This document shows, piece after piece, positions 31,557-38,102 of a DNA stretch of 38,102 nucleotides. Made by a program: the position numbers and the translations under genes. How positions within the stretch are numbered: position 1 is the stretch's first letter; every line of letters begins with the position of its first letter. The notes beneath the pieces were generated by a model, which searched no databases, was not told where the DNA came from, and saw only the letters and a program-made list of their open reading frames with translations. This DNA is from CAZLGO01 sp964559295 (GTDB lineage: Archaea; Methanobacteriota; Methanobacteria; Methanobacteriales; Methanobacteriaceae). The DNA lies in the NCBI GenBank assembly GCA_964559295.1, contig CAZLGO010000003.1, positions 1 through 38,102 of the forward strand, in the 5' to 3' direction.

Positions 31557-32345
31557 CTACGGAGTTGCTTTGCTATGAGAAAATCGGGCAAATAAAGAAA
31601 GGATTCTCTGAACAACTGCAATATCATCATCTTCAACAAGTTCTTCATTTGTCAAATTAGCTGCAAGCCTCATTATCCCTTTGGAAACACCGGAATTTGG
31701 ATTTCCAATTACACTAGGTACACCTTCTGATGTGTATTTGTATATTTCTTTTTCATAAGGTATCACAGAGATTATTGGCATCTCCAGAAGCGTTTCTATT
31801 TCATGTATTGGTATGGATGTATATTTATTGTATTTATTTAATATGATCCCCAAAATATTCTTTTCAAGCTTTTTTGCAATTTGAATGGTTTTTATAGCAT
31901 CTGATATAGCTGAGATCTCTGAATTTGTAACAATTAGCAATTCGGAAGCATACATCATGGATATTATGACGTTCCTGTTTAGCCCTGATGGAGCATCTAT
32001 AAGTATGAAATCATATTTACTGATGAGGACCTCTATTAAAGGCTCTAAAGATTCTACCGATATTTTATTTGAGTTTTTAAGGAAAATATCTGCAGGGAGC
32101 ACGTCGACATTTTTTGGACCTGTAGAAATGGCATCATGGAGTTTGATTTTATCCAGAAGAACGTCATTTAATGTTGGATGGTATTTATCCATTCCCAAGA
32201 ACATTCCTAAATTCGCCATTGACAAATCAGCATCTAATAACAATGTTTTGTACCCTAAAGAGGAAATTGCAACTCCCAAATTGGCACATATCATACTTTT
32301 ACCTGTTCCACCCTTTCCAGAAACGATGGTTATGACTCGGGGCAT
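31557..32345 (-). CDS. Third MinD-type ATPase, orphan
   Basis: This 262-residue MinD-like protein has an intact Walker A (GKGGTGKS, K11 and K16), LLLDADLSMANLG, and Walker B ILIDAPSGLN. Its C-terminal VVQRILSLFARF could form a membrane-targeting helix. It is more distant from the tandem pair at 9893-11495 than they are from each other. I prefer ATG 32345 (MPRVITI, aligning with the paralogues) over ATG 32351. GGA abuts 32351, but it has proper spacing to 32345. It is divergent from ilvD, with a TATA-like TATAAATATAAAG just upstream. Its partner is unknown. Confidence 0.87.
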   Translation of the reverse strand: MPRVITIVSGKGGTGKSMICANLGVAISSLGYKTLLLDADLSMANLGMFLGMDKYHPTLNDVLLDKIKLHDAISTGPKNVDVLPADIFLKNSNKISVESLEPLIEVLISKYDFILIDAPSGLNRNVIISMMYASELLIVTNSEISAISDAIKTIQIAKKLEKNILGIILNKYNKYTSIPIHEIETLLEMPIISVIPYEKEIYKYTSEGVPSVIGNPNSGVSKGIMRLAANLTNEELVEDDDIAVVQRILSLFARFSHSKATP

Positions 32346-32574
32346 GAGCATTCCTTCATGAAAAATCTTTATATTTATATTCCTTTATATCATGATATAA
32401 ATACTTTTCTATTTGAACTTTATAAAATAACGAAAAAACAGTAATCAACCATTAAATTAATAATCATCGTGGTAAGAAAGCTTTTTGGAAAATAAATAAA
32501 AAATTGAGTGCATGTAAAATACAAATAAATACTGGAAGTTAAATTCATATAAGGTGAAAACAAATGGTGATCCA

Positions 32575-34233
32575 ATGAGAAGCGATACTATAAAAAAAGG
32601 TCTGCAAAGGGCTCCCCACCGTTCACTGTTGAGGGCTTGTGGATTAACAGACGAAGAGATGGATAAACCATTTATAGGAGTGGCAAACAGTTTTACTGAT
32701 ATAGTACCTGGTCATATTCATCTTAGGGAGGTAGCTGACGCTGTAAAGCTGGGTATAAGCAAAGCTGGTGGAGTACCTTTTGAATTTAACACCATGGCTA
32801 TCTGCGATGGTATAGCCATGAATCATGAGGGTATGCGTTATTCTTTAGCATCAAGGGAGATAATCGCTGATACTGTAGAAAGCATGACACAGGCTCATAG
32901 GTTTGATGGGCTTGTTTTAATCCCCACATGTGATAAAATCGTTCCCGGAATGCTTATGGCTGCAGCAAGACTCGATATACCCTCAATTTTTGTCACTGGA
33001 GGTCCAATGCTACCTGGTTATCATAAAGGGAGATATGTGGACCTAATAAATGTTTATGAGAGTGTTGGAGCTGTATCATCTGATAAAATGTCCCCAGAAG
33101 AGCTTGAAGAATTGGAGAGATGTGCCTGTCCAGGAGCAGGATCCTGTGCAGGGCTTTTTACCGCAAATACAATGGCTTGTTTGACAGAAGCATTGGGAAT
33201 GAGCCTTCCATACTGTGCCACCGCCCATGCAGTTGATGCAAAGAAAATGCAACTTGCAAGACAATCTGGAATGAAGATAATGGAACTTCTGGATAAAAAT
33301 ATCACTCCATCAACCATAATGACTCAAGAGGCATTTGAAAATGGGATAGCAGTTGATCTGGCACTTGGAGGATCCACAAATACTGCCTTACACATTCCGG
33401 CGATAGCAAACGAGCTTAAAGAGATGGGAGTTGATGTAACTTTGGACCTTTTTGATGATCTAAGCAGGGAGATCCCCCATATAGCTGCCATAAGCCCATC
33501 CGGAGTCTATATGATGCTTGATCTTGACAGAGCTGGTGGAGTACCTGCTGTTTTGAAGGTTATACAAGATAAAATAAACAAAGATGTAATAACATGTACT
33601 GGAAAAACCTTAAGAGAAAATATAAATGATGCAGTAGTTTTAGATCATGAGGTTATAAGACCTCTGGATAATCCTATACATAAAGAAGGTGGGATCGCAA
33701 TATTGAAGGGTAATTTAGCACCTGATGGTTCTGTCGTAAAACAGGGGGCTATTGATCCTGATATGATGAAGCACGAAGGTCCAGCAAAGGTCTTTGACAG
33801 GGAGGAAGAGTGTGTTGACGCTATTTTAAAAGGAAAAATAAATGAGGGAGATGTAATTGTAATAAGATACGAAGGACCAAAGGGCGGTCCAGGAATGCGA
33901 GAGATGTTGAATCCAACTTCAGCTATATCTGGAATGGGAATCAAAGTTGCACTTATAACAGATGGCAGATTCTCTGGAGGTACAAGAGGTCCATGTGTAG
34001 GACATATATCTCCAGAAGCTATGGAGGGAGGACCAATCGCTGCTGTAGAGGATGGAGACATTATAAAAATAGACATACCAAACAGAAGATTGGATATGAC
34101 GGTTTCCGATGATAAGATAGGAGAAAGGTTGAAGAAGTTGGTTACACCAAAAAAGAAAATTAAAGGCTGGCTGTTGCGATACAGCAAAATGGTAAGTTCT
34201 GCTGATAGGGGAGCTATTTTAGATGACAGATAA
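32575..34233 (+). CDS. ilvD: Dihydroxy-acid dehydratase
   Basis: This is a 552-residue IlvD from the ATG at 32575. It dehydrates dihydroxy-isovalerate and dihydroxy-methylvalerate to the keto acids for valine and isoleucine. Signatures are CDGIAMNHEGM, TCDKIVPGML, CPGAGSCAGLFTANTM (Fe-S cluster Cys), GGSTNTALHI, and RYEGPKGGPGMREM with GRFSGGTRGPCVGH near the end. A GTG 21 bases upstream is also in frame, but GGTGATCC sits right before 32575 as a near-perfect ribosome binding site. The stop overlaps the signal peptidase gene by 11 bp. Confidence 0.96.
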   Translation: MRSDTIKKGLQRAPHRSLLRACGLTDEEMDKPFIGVANSFTDIVPGHIHLREVADAVKLGISKAGGVPFEFNTMAICDGIAMNHEGMRYSLASREIIADTVESMTQAHRFDGLVLIPTCDKIVPGMLMAAARLDIPSIFVTGGPMLPGYHKGRYVDLINVYESVGAVSSDKMSPEELEELERCACPGAGSCAGLFTANTMACLTEALGMSLPYCATAHAVDAKKMQLARQSGMKIMELLDKNITPSTIMTQEAFENGIAVDLALGGSTNTALHIPAIANELKEMGVDVTLDLFDDLSREIPHIAAISPSGVYMMLDLDRAGGVPAVLKVIQDKINKDVITCTGKTLRENINDAVVLDHEVIRPLDNPIHKEGGIAILKGNLAPDGSVVKQGAIDPDMMKHEGPAKVFDREEECVDAILKGKINEGDVIVIRYEGPKGGPGMREMLNPTSAISGMGIKVALITDGRFSGGTRGPCVGHISPEAMEGGPIAAVEDGDIIKIDIPNRRLDMTVSDDKIGERLKKLVTPKKKIKGWLLRYSKMVSSADRGAILDDR

Positions 34234-34633
34234 AAAAACATCGCATATCAAGGAGATAGCAAGTTATGTCATAATCATATTAGTTGGGATACTTGTGGCA
34301 CAGCATATGAATGTGGTTGTCTCAGGTAGTATGGAACCTGTTTTTTATCGGGGAGATATCGTAATAGTGGACAAAAACCCTGAGGATATTCATACCGGAG
34401 ACATAATAATCTATCAAGCCTCTTGGTTCCCACAGCCTGTAATTCACCGTGTCATTCGAGTTGAAAAATCTAATGGAACAGAATATTTCATAACAAAAGG
34501 TGACAACAATCCAGCCCCAGATCCAGCAGTTGTTTATCCACAACAAGTTGTTGCCAAGGTTGTGACCTTGGATGAAAAACCAGTGGTGATACCAAAGATA
34601 GGATACATCACTCTGTGGATTAGGGGATTGTAG
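34223..34633 (+). CDS. Signal peptidase I (archaeal Sec11-like)
   Basis: This 136-residue protein has one N-terminal membrane helix (about 11-28). Then come the catalytic SGSMEP (S36), VIHRVIR with the His that replaces the bacterial Lys (H75), and GDNNPAPD (93-100) with the acidic partner. It removes signal peptides from proteins crossing the Sec pathway, acting on the outer face of the membrane. It overlaps the end of ilvD by 11 bp, so translation is coupled. No C-terminal membrane anchor is seen. Confidence 0.92.
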   Translation: MTDKKTSHIKEIASYVIIILVGILVAQHMNVVVSGSMEPVFYRGDIVIVDKNPEDIHTGDIIIYQASWFPQPVIHRVIRVEKSNGTEYFITKGDNNPAPDPAVVYPQQVVAKVVTLDEKPVVIPKIGYITLWIRGL

Positions 34634-34669
34634 TGCATTATTTAAAAAAGAACTGAGGTTTATTTTGAT

Positions 34670-34690
34670 CAACCTTTTTTCCAAAGGTTG
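34670..34690 (+). other. Stem-loop abutting the argS ribosome binding site
   Basis: CAACCTTT and AAAGGTTG pair perfectly around TTTCC. The stem ends at the base before GGAAGTGA, the argS ribosome binding site, and is 12 bases from its ATG. It may end upstream transcripts or hide or expose the start site. It lies in the 68-bp spacer after the signal peptidase gene. Confidence 0.4.
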
Positions 34691-34701
34691 GAAGTGAAGC
34701 A

Positions 34702-36393
34702 ATGTACAGAATACTGGAAAGAGAGGCAATAAAATCCATAGAAGATGCGATCGAGGTCCTTGGTTACGAAAAACCATTAGAAATTAAGGTTGAAGAACCA
34801 CCAAATCCTGATTTAGGGGATCTTGCAACGACGGTATCATTTCAACTCGCAAAAAGACTTAAAAAATCCCCTACGAAGATAAGTCAGGATATAATTGGTG
34901 TTTTGCAGACTCCTGATATTTTCAGAAAAATTGAGATGAAGGGACCTTACATTAATTTTTTCTTGGATTATGAAAAATTCTCTAAATTGGTTTTAGAATC
35001 AATAGATGAAAATTATGGGGATCTTGAGAGTAAAAATAAAAAAGTAATCCTGGAACACACCTCAGCTAATCCGAATGGACCATTGCATATTGGACACATT
35101 AGAAATTCGATAATAGGTGATTCACTAGCTCGTATATTAAAATATGCAGGTTATGATATTGAAACACAGTATTATGTAAACGATATGGGAAGACAGATTG
35201 CCATGGTTGTCTGGGGGATTTTAAATTTCAATTACAAGATAGATAAAACAAAAAAAGCCGACCATGAAATTGGAAAGATCTATTTTAATGTAAATGAAGA
35301 ATTACGCACAAATCCTGAGCTTAAAGAGGAAATCGATGATCTTATAAGAAGATACGAAAGGGGAGATCCAAAAACTACAAAAATTTTTGAAGACGTGGTG
35401 CAAAAATGTGTAGATGGAATATCAACCACTTTAAGTAAGCTTAACATCAGACATGATGCATTTGTATGGGAAAGTCGGTTTGTAAAGAACAGCTCTGTGT
35501 CAAATGTTTTGCAGGCTTTGGACGAATATATAGATAAAAATGATGTTTTTTATTTGGATCTTGAAGAATATGGGATAGAAAAAGAGCTCGTACTTACAAG
35601 ATCCGATGGTACATCCCTTTATTCCACAAGAGATGTGGCATATCACCTTGAAAAATCAAAAAATGCCGATATAATAATAGATATTCTGGGTTCAGACCAT
35701 AAACTTGCAGTGAAGCAAATAAAAATAGCATTAGAGCTTTTAGGTGGCAAGACTCCAGATGTTATATTTTATGAGTTTATAACATTGCCAGAGGGCGCCA
35801 TGTCCACGCGCAGAGGTGTGTTTATATCTGTGGATGAATTGATAGACGAGGCTATAAAACGTGCCTCTAACGAGATAAAAAAGAGAAGAAAGGATTTAGA
35901 CGAATTATCCAGGATGGAAATTGCAGAAGAGGTTGGTATCGGAGCTATAAGGTATTATATAGCCAAATTATCCCCAGAAAAACATATAATATTCAAATGG
36001 GACGAAGCCCTGAGTTTTGAGAGAGGCTGTGCATCTATTCAGTATGCTCATGCCCGGGCGTGTAAATTGCTGGATAAAGCTGGTTTTGATGCTGCAAGTT
36101 CTGAACTGAGGAAATTGAGCGCATACAGATTGGATCATCCTTTTGAAATTGAACTCATTAAAACCATCTCAAAATTCACATCTGTAATCGAAGAATCTGC
36201 TAAAATAAAGAGGGTGCATAATATCGCCCAGTATGCCCAGGATCTTGCAAACGCTTTTCATAAATTCTATAAATCCGTTCCAGTTATAGGATCAGATAAA
36301 GAAGCTGCCAGATTACTTTTAGTTGACAGATCCAGAATAACCATCAGAAACTGCCTTGATCTATTGGGGATTGGTGCTCCTGTTTCGATGTAA
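34702..36393 (+). CDS. argS: Arginyl-tRNA synthetase
   Basis: This 563-residue class I synthetase has an N-terminal additional domain (about 1-90), and the HIGH motif is GPLHIGHIRNS (H129-H132). It also has EYYV-like YYVNDMGRQ, YSTRDVAYHLEK, and GSDHKLAVKQ. The KMSKS loop is reduced to AMSTRRG, as in many archaeal ArgRS. The C-terminal all-helical anticodon-binding domain ends with LLGIGAPVSM. The ribosome binding site GGAAGTGA follows a stem-loop. It may be read through from ilvD and the signal peptidase gene or have its own start. Confidence 0.95.
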   Translation: MYRILEREAIKSIEDAIEVLGYEKPLEIKVEEPPNPDLGDLATTVSFQLAKRLKKSPTKISQDIIGVLQTPDIFRKIEMKGPYINFFLDYEKFSKLVLESIDENYGDLESKNKKVILEHTSANPNGPLHIGHIRNSIIGDSLARILKYAGYDIETQYYVNDMGRQIAMVVWGILNFNYKIDKTKKADHEIGKIYFNVNEELRTNPELKEEIDDLIRRYERGDPKTTKIFEDVVQKCVDGISTTLSKLNIRHDAFVWESRFVKNSSVSNVLQALDEYIDKNDVFYLDLEEYGIEKELVLTRSDGTSLYSTRDVAYHLEKSKNADIIIDILGSDHKLAVKQIKIALELLGGKTPDVIFYEFITLPEGAMSTRRGVFISVDELIDEAIKRASNEIKKRRKDLDELSRMEIAEEVGIGAIRYYIAKLSPEKHIIFKWDEALSFERGCASIQYAHARACKLLDKAGFDAASSELRKLSAYRLDHPFEIELIKTISKFTSVIEESAKIKRVHNIAQYAQDLANAFHKFYKSVPVIGSDKEAARLLLVDRSRITIRNCLDLLGIGAPVSM

Positions 36394-36451
36394 TGACACA
36401 ATGTTTTTCCAAAACAGCCGCATGATGTTCACTAACTAAACTAAAGCTATA

Positions 36452-37360
36452 TCAATCTTCTCCTAAAAGTTTATATAAAATCGCTTTTTGGGTATGCAAC
36501 CTGTTTTCAGCCTGATCCCATACAATGGATTGTTCCCCATCGATCACATCGTCAGTTATCTCCTGTCCTCTTACAGCTGGAAGACAATGCATAACCAACG
36601 CATCAGAGGCTGCGTGCTTTAGAAGATCTTTGTTTACCTGGTAATCCTCAAATGCCCTGATCCTTCGGGAAGCTTCGTTTTCGTGCCCCATACTTATCCA
36701 GACATCAGTATAAACAATATCAGAACCATAAATCCCATCTAAAGGGTTATTTGTTATTTTTATCTCAGAACCAGATTCTTTGGCAAACTCCCGGGCTTTT
36801 TTGACTATTTCGTTATCTGGTTCATATCCATAAGGACATGCAACAGTCATATCCATTCCTACAATGGACGAAGCAAGTAGAAGGGAATTACAAACGTTGT
36901 TTCCATCTCCTATAAATGTCAGGTGGACATCGAAGCCATTTTTCTTTTCGTATATTGTAAAAATATCTGCTAATACCTGGCAAGGATGTTCTTTGTCTGT
37001 AAGTCCGTTTATAACAGGGATATTTGAATAAAATGAAAATTTCAAAACATCGCTATGGTTCCTTGCTCTTATCATTACACCATCTACATATCTGTTCATA
37101 GCTCTTGCAGTATCTTCAATCAACTCACCACGACCAAGTTGGAGGTCATCTGTGGAAAGATAAAGAGCAGCCCCACCAAGCTGAAACATTGCAACCTCAA
37201 AAGAAATTCTCGTCCTTGTGGATGCCTTCTCAAATATCATGGCAATTGTTTTCTTCTTTAGAAGTTCTCCGCTTATAATACCTTTTTTAAACTTTTCTGA
37301 TAATTCTAATATTTCTTCTATATGATCCTTAGCATCTGAAACTGATAAAAGATGTTTCAT
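36452..37360 (-). CDS. argF: Ornithine carbamoyltransferase
   Basis: This 302-residue enzyme has the carbamoyl phosphate loop EKASTRTRISFE (S47 to R51), DDLQLGRGE, and HPCQVLADIFT. The ornithine-specific end MHCLPAVRGQEI is visible and distinguishes it from aspartate carbamoyltransferase. It makes citrulline for arginine synthesis in the cytoplasm. It converges with argS, 58 bp between stops. TATA-like sequences with an inverted repeat precede its ATG, but no good ribosome binding site is seen beyond GGAGATGG. Confidence 0.95.
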   Translation of the reverse strand: MKHLLSVSDAKDHIEEILELSEKFKKGIISGELLKKKTIAMIFEKASTRTRISFEVAMFQLGGAALYLSTDDLQLGRGELIEDTARAMNRYVDGVMIRARNHSDVLKFSFYSNIPVINGLTDKEHPCQVLADIFTIYEKKNGFDVHLTFIGDGNNVCNSLLLASSIVGMDMTVACPYGYEPDNEIVKKAREFAKESGSEIKITNNPLDGIYGSDIVYTDVWISMGHENEASRRIRAFEDYQVNKDLLKHAASDALVMHCLPAVRGQEITDDVIDGEQSIVWDQAENRLHTQKAILYKLLGED

Positions 37361-37383
37361 TTAACTTCCATCTCCAAAAACAT

Positions 37384-37437
37384 GTTATATAGTCTGACTT
37401 ATTGTAAACTGTTTCATATAAATTATTTAAAGTTTAC
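37384..37437 (-). promoter_or_regulatory. argF promoter with an inverted repeat around an AT box
   Basis: GTAAACT (37404-37410) and AGTTTAC (37431-37437) form perfect arms around AT-rich sequence that reads TTTAAATAATTTATATG on the minus strand. A second TATA-like ACTATATAAC lies at 37384-37393. The arms could be an operator for an arginine or nitrogen regulator. Confidence 0.4.
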
Positions 37438-37521
37438 TATGTATTTATTCAATCTGAGAATGCCAAGTTAAAATAAAACAAAAGCAAGCGTGCCAAAAAG
37501 CTTCTTAAAAAAAATAAAAAA

Positions 37522-38102
37522 TTAGAATGGCAATTCTATGTAAATGCCTTTTATTATAGCTGTATTTGTGTCCCAACTGTTTATGACTCCTAAAGAGTTC
37601 CTTGAACTTGTGGCGTCTGCGACATACCACCTGTTATTTATTAAAAGTTGTGCCCATACATGTCCGTAGACACTTCCACTTGTAAATGTGCATACGCCGT
37701 GAACATATCTTGCTGGAATCCCCGCTGCCCTCGATAGCGCAATTAAAAGGTGTGCATGGTCAACGCAATTTCCAGTCTTATTAAGGAGCGTATCCACAGC
37801 TCCATACTTAGTATCATAATAGAATGAATAGCTTATGTTGTCTCTTACCCAGTTGAAGATCTTACAAGCCTTATCGTAAATTGAGGTTATGCCTTGGGTT
37901 AACGATGATGCCAATGATCTGATCCTTGAATCGTTCACCTGACAATTTTTAGTCTCCTTAAGGTATGCCTGGGGATCTGATGTGAATAAATCATTTGTAA
38001 CATAACTTGGTAATCTTCCGTTTGCACCGTAGAACTTCACTATCTTGGAGTAGATGTAAATCAAAGATTCGTACTGAATTTTCCCTAAAGAACTTGTTGC
38101 AT
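37522..38102 (-). CDS. Pseudomurein-binding transglutaminase-like protein, N-terminus cut by the window edge
   Basis: The frame stays open to the window's right edge: residues ATSSLGKIQYES precede the first in-frame TTG at 38064, so the true start is beyond 38102. The visible 193 residues begin with part of a pseudomurein-binding repeat (KFYGANGRLPSYV). A transglutaminase-like core follows: Cys in TGNCVDHAHL, His in GHVWAQL and Asp in YVADATSS. This fold occurs in pseudomurein endoisopeptidases such as PeiP/PeiW and in surface proteins of Methanobacteriales. It is probably exported, and it may cut or remodel the wall. The C-terminus is intact and ends IELPF. No second wall repeat follows the core. 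Confidence 0.85.
   Translation of the reverse strand, partial: ATSSLGKIQYESLIYIYSKIVKFYGANGRLPSYVTNDLFTSDPQAYLKETKNCQVNDSRIRSLASSLTQGITSIYDKACKIFNWVRDNISYSFYYDTKYGAVDTLLNKTGNCVDHAHLLIALSRAAGIPARYVHGVCTFTSGSVYGHVWAQLLINNRWYVADATSSRNSLGVINSWDTNTAIIKGIYIELPF

Noticed and set aside
32554..32574. GTG at 32554 as the ilvD start
   Set aside because: GGTGATCC directly precedes ATG 32575 and the normal IlvD N-terminus starts there with MRSD.
33645..34241. 198-codon open frame antisense to ilvD
   Set aside because: ilvD is complete and motif-rich in this region; the antisense reading has no recognisable domain or ribosome binding site.
1..38102. tRNA, rRNA, CRISPR or insertion sequence
   Set aside because: I looked through the spacers for T-loop patterns, regular repeat-spacer arrays and terminal inverted repeats with transposase-like frames and found none. 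Short or unusual cases could be missed by eye.

Overview
The window looks like an AT-rich chromosomal segment of a pseudomurein-walled methanogen, most likely order Methanobacteriales and perhaps Methanobacterium. The evidence is the combination of a thiol:fumarate reductase subunit B (TfrB), an Mvh/Frh-type hydrogenase small subunit, a 2-phosphoglycerate kinase for cyclic 2,3-diphosphoglycerate, archaeal SepF, a sortase, and a transglutaminase attached to a pseudomurein-binding repeat. Archaeal-type GlyRS and ThrRS, archaeal TATA-like boxes and strong GGAGG or GGTG ribosome binding sites agree. The assembly is a draft: there is a 100-N gap at 9296-9395 inside a tandem repeat and a 10-N gap at 17873-17882 inside glyS. 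No tRNA, rRNA, CRISPR array or insertion sequence was recognised.

Layout. 1-1668 (minus): ferredoxin, V4R protein and a hydrogenase small subunit cut by the left edge. 1903-4141 (minus): RNase Z, MscS channel and sortase, tightly packed. 4241-7282: nadC, a divergent histone-fold protein, a 48-residue CxxC protein, 2-phosphoglycerate kinase and a roadblock/LC7 protein. 7396-11495 (plus): DUF1611, SepF, a two-domain DUF2226-like protein with a TEAEEV repeat linker, and two tandem MinD-type ATPases, the second with Arg replacing the Walker A Lys. 11541-13154: a PfkB kinase convergent with a TatD-like hydrolase. 13306-16512 is an accessory patch: a lone methanogen output domain, a frameshifted FilR1-type regulator, a UbiA-family prenyltransferase, and a decayed universal stress protein gene. 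16548-22340 (minus): glyS, dcd, DUF1512, TrmJ-like methyltransferase and tfrB. 22789-24787 (minus): a KaiC-like ATPase and a REC-PAS-output-domain response regulator. 25009-27859: a carboxymuconolactone decarboxylase-family protein, a radical SAM/HhH protein, and a ParA plus mini-ParB operon framed by palindromic repeats. 28006-32345 (minus): thrS, a DUF4010/MgtC-like membrane protein and a third MinD-like ATPase. 32575-37360: ilvD, signal peptidase and argS (plus), convergent with argF. 37522 to the right edge: a pseudomurein-binding transglutaminase.

How the genes may work together. Most of the window is housekeeping: translation, branched-chain amino acid, arginine and NAD synthesis, nucleotide metabolism, and electron transfer. 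Two modules stand out. The SepF, DUF2226 and MinD-pair block has amphipathic membrane-targeting ends on several products and may be a division or membrane-positioning module. The ParA operon encodes a 115-residue partner that keeps only the ParA-activating peptide of ParB, next to repeats that could be its operator or centromere. These functional links are inference from sequence and gene order.
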